Of a DNA stretch of 5,644 nucleotides, positions 5,501 to 5,644 are shown one piece after another. The notes below the pieces were generated by a model that was given only the letters and a program-made list of their open reading frames with translations, was not told the DNA's origin and searched no databases. Origin of the DNA: Candidatus Zhuqueibacterota bacterium (lineage in GTDB: Bacteria > Zhuqueibacterota > Zhuqueibacteria > Residuimicrobiales > Krinioviventaceae); NCBI GenBank assembly GCA_003854995.1, contig RQOI01000345.1, forward strand, positions 1 through 5,644. The letters are read 5' to 3'. The translations under genes were made by a program, and so were the position numbers. Position 1 is the stretch's first letter. Every line of letters begins with the position of its first letter.

Positions 5501-5644
5501 ATAAAATCATCGGCCAGCTTGACCGATTGCTGATGAAACAGCCTCTGCTCGGTCTCGTCCAGGCCGCCGCTGATGAAGAGGAATCGCTTCTTCCAGCGCG
5601 CGGACGGCATGTTCTCATAGTCGATGATCTTGTCGATTGCCGCC
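2518..5644 (-). CDS. T9SS-secreted C25 (gingipain-like) cysteine peptidase with CARDB and ILEI domains, C-terminal part (cut by right edge)
   Basis: The last 1041 codons of a larger gene; the frame is open upstream of Met at 5610, so that Met is not the start. Residues are numbered from it. Residues up to 215 are most of a C25 catalytic domain. His80 (in NFIGHAASRTW) and Cys112 (in SSMTCHTGRF) fit the His-Cys dyad, 32 residues apart against 33 in gingipain RgpB. Then follow: a CARDB-like domain (215-328, ending DPDDAIKETDEGNNS), an FN3-like segment (335-425), an ILEI/FAM3-like domain (about 455-595), a beta-sandwich (596-706), a second CARDB-like domain (709-821, ending DPENALAELSEANNS), an Ig-like domain (826-935) and a T9SS type A sorting domain (938-1030: LNYPNP, VYLYQL, final VIIMR). 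It should be exported, passed through the T9SS, and anchored on or released from the cell surface. PorU, the T9SS sortase, is also C25, but the long multidomain tail favours a secreted cargo protease. Substrate unknown. A 548-bp gap separates it from the kinase gene. Confidence 0.92.
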   Translation of the reverse strand, partial: AAIDKIIDYENMPSARWKKRFLFISGGLDETEQRLFHQQSVKLADDFIRINPTFGDVVFIAKDEDESGVDERSRILETINGGTLWTNFIGHAASRTWELMFNNPDIEELANKGRYPFISSMTCHTGRFAEPNQDSFGEAFLLAPQKGAIGFLGTSGWGYSYEDYLYLRQLYPKVLTDSLRCLGDIITLTKFSLWQRYGSGAHVQNLILQYNLLGDPALALGLPLEPDLALEAQDVRVNPPSPSEADSTAVIKLRLQNWGLATRDSIALSIEIEQLVTREKLVARLTAPPPHVVDSLSYTWTLRNMAGPVEIRVVLDPDDAIKETDEGNNSQAIQVTVLTSTFAQVAPPTNARIPLDAVVLKIQTPQQYFEQEARYIFEIDTTAAFNSPAVRVSPAIQVHPLLIKWRVEDLLAEQKYYWRARRQDRELDDSFLASFYASREPHFGWQQAGSSDASHNVSVNTEWGARGAELAMKQMAILIQSAWTNSVGYALIEIDNQTAVPTGRGFNMVVLHQNTGAIEKSGHFDTYADVNASAELVRFVEAIPDGRYVLAAVSDEGRSNLTEAAFQALETLGSAKIRNLGYRDMWAIIGRKGAPRGSVVEGWESAQANGAVVLKDTLSLRYSHGRLLSERIGPATAWKSLSWDVSTGDSCDLYFNILGYHKSSRDTVRLSANVKGNDLDLSFLNAADYPFIHIDARLSTRSASQTPLLQSWRARFTPAPDITIGRQLVTQSADTVLVGGSVTFYLDVYNIGLDMAKNVQVVFEQMNPSGIVRFSDMVIDSIPVDRYAPIEWRWQAGSLPGEKQISIIADPENALAELSEANNSVITSVYVHADTVKPEIRITFDDREIFEGDLVAAAPIIVATLMDNNPDLLDTTRIKVYLDGIVLSLNDADLMSLQASQEPGVQGELTIRPLLSDGDHVLEIQFTDMSQNMIKKRVSFSVESDLALREVLNYPNPLHDDTEFTFHLTRRAVVQVRIYTVAGRLIRTMAAGLLDVGFNRIYWDGRDQEGERPANGVYLYQLIAESEGETVIESSKVIIMR

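Noticed and set aside
1..5644. CRISPR array, tRNA, rRNA or insertion sequence
   Set aside because: I found no regularly spaced repeats with unique spacers, no cloverleaf-like segments and no transposase-like coding on either strand.

Overview
The window looks like part of a chromosome from an uncultured or little-studied member of the FCB superphylum (Bacteroidota, Ignavibacteria, Calditrichota or KSB1-like lineages). The main reason is the right-hand gene, which combines a gingipain-type (C25) protease domain with a C-terminal type IX secretion (T9SS) sorting domain. That pairing is essentially confined to this group. Coding DNA appears GC-rich and the main intergenic region is strongly AT-rich. 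The phylum is an inference; no rRNA or other marker gene is present.

Layout, all real genes on the minus strand, read from right to left. (1) Positions 5644-2518 hold the 3' 1041 codons of a very large secreted C25 cysteine peptidase. It is cut by the right edge and carries two CARDB-like domains, an ILEI/FAM3-like domain, further beta-sandwich domains and a T9SS type A tail. (2) Positions 2517-1970 are about 550 bp of AT-rich non-coding DNA. They hold two consensus DnaA boxes plus one near match, a consensus-type IHF site, several perfect palindromes and a tandem repeat next to a possible promoter. This is either an elaborate promoter region or a candidate replication origin. (3) Positions 1969-464 encode a 501-residue polytopic membrane protein that fuses a dolichol/phytol-kinase-like domain (VTE5/SEC59 type) to a DUF92 domain (VTE6/TMEM19 type). 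It is predicted to phosphorylate an isoprenoid alcohol twice. (4) Positions 463-165 are a short intergenic region with three consecutive stem-loops: a tandem pair of 24-bp hairpin repeats and a long, strong hairpin. A 44-codon ORF of doubtful reality spans them. (5) Positions 164-1 are the first 54 codons of a protein with a twin-arginine (Tat) signal peptide, cut by the left edge.

The genes do not form an obvious operon. The gaps of about 550 and 300 bp, each with its own structured DNA, suggest three separate transcription units. What they share is envelope location: a Tat-exported protein, a membrane lipid-alcohol kinase and a surface or secreted protease. The points most worth following up are the fused double kinase, the ILEI domain inside a C25 protease, the DnaA-box cluster and the hairpin repeat cluster.
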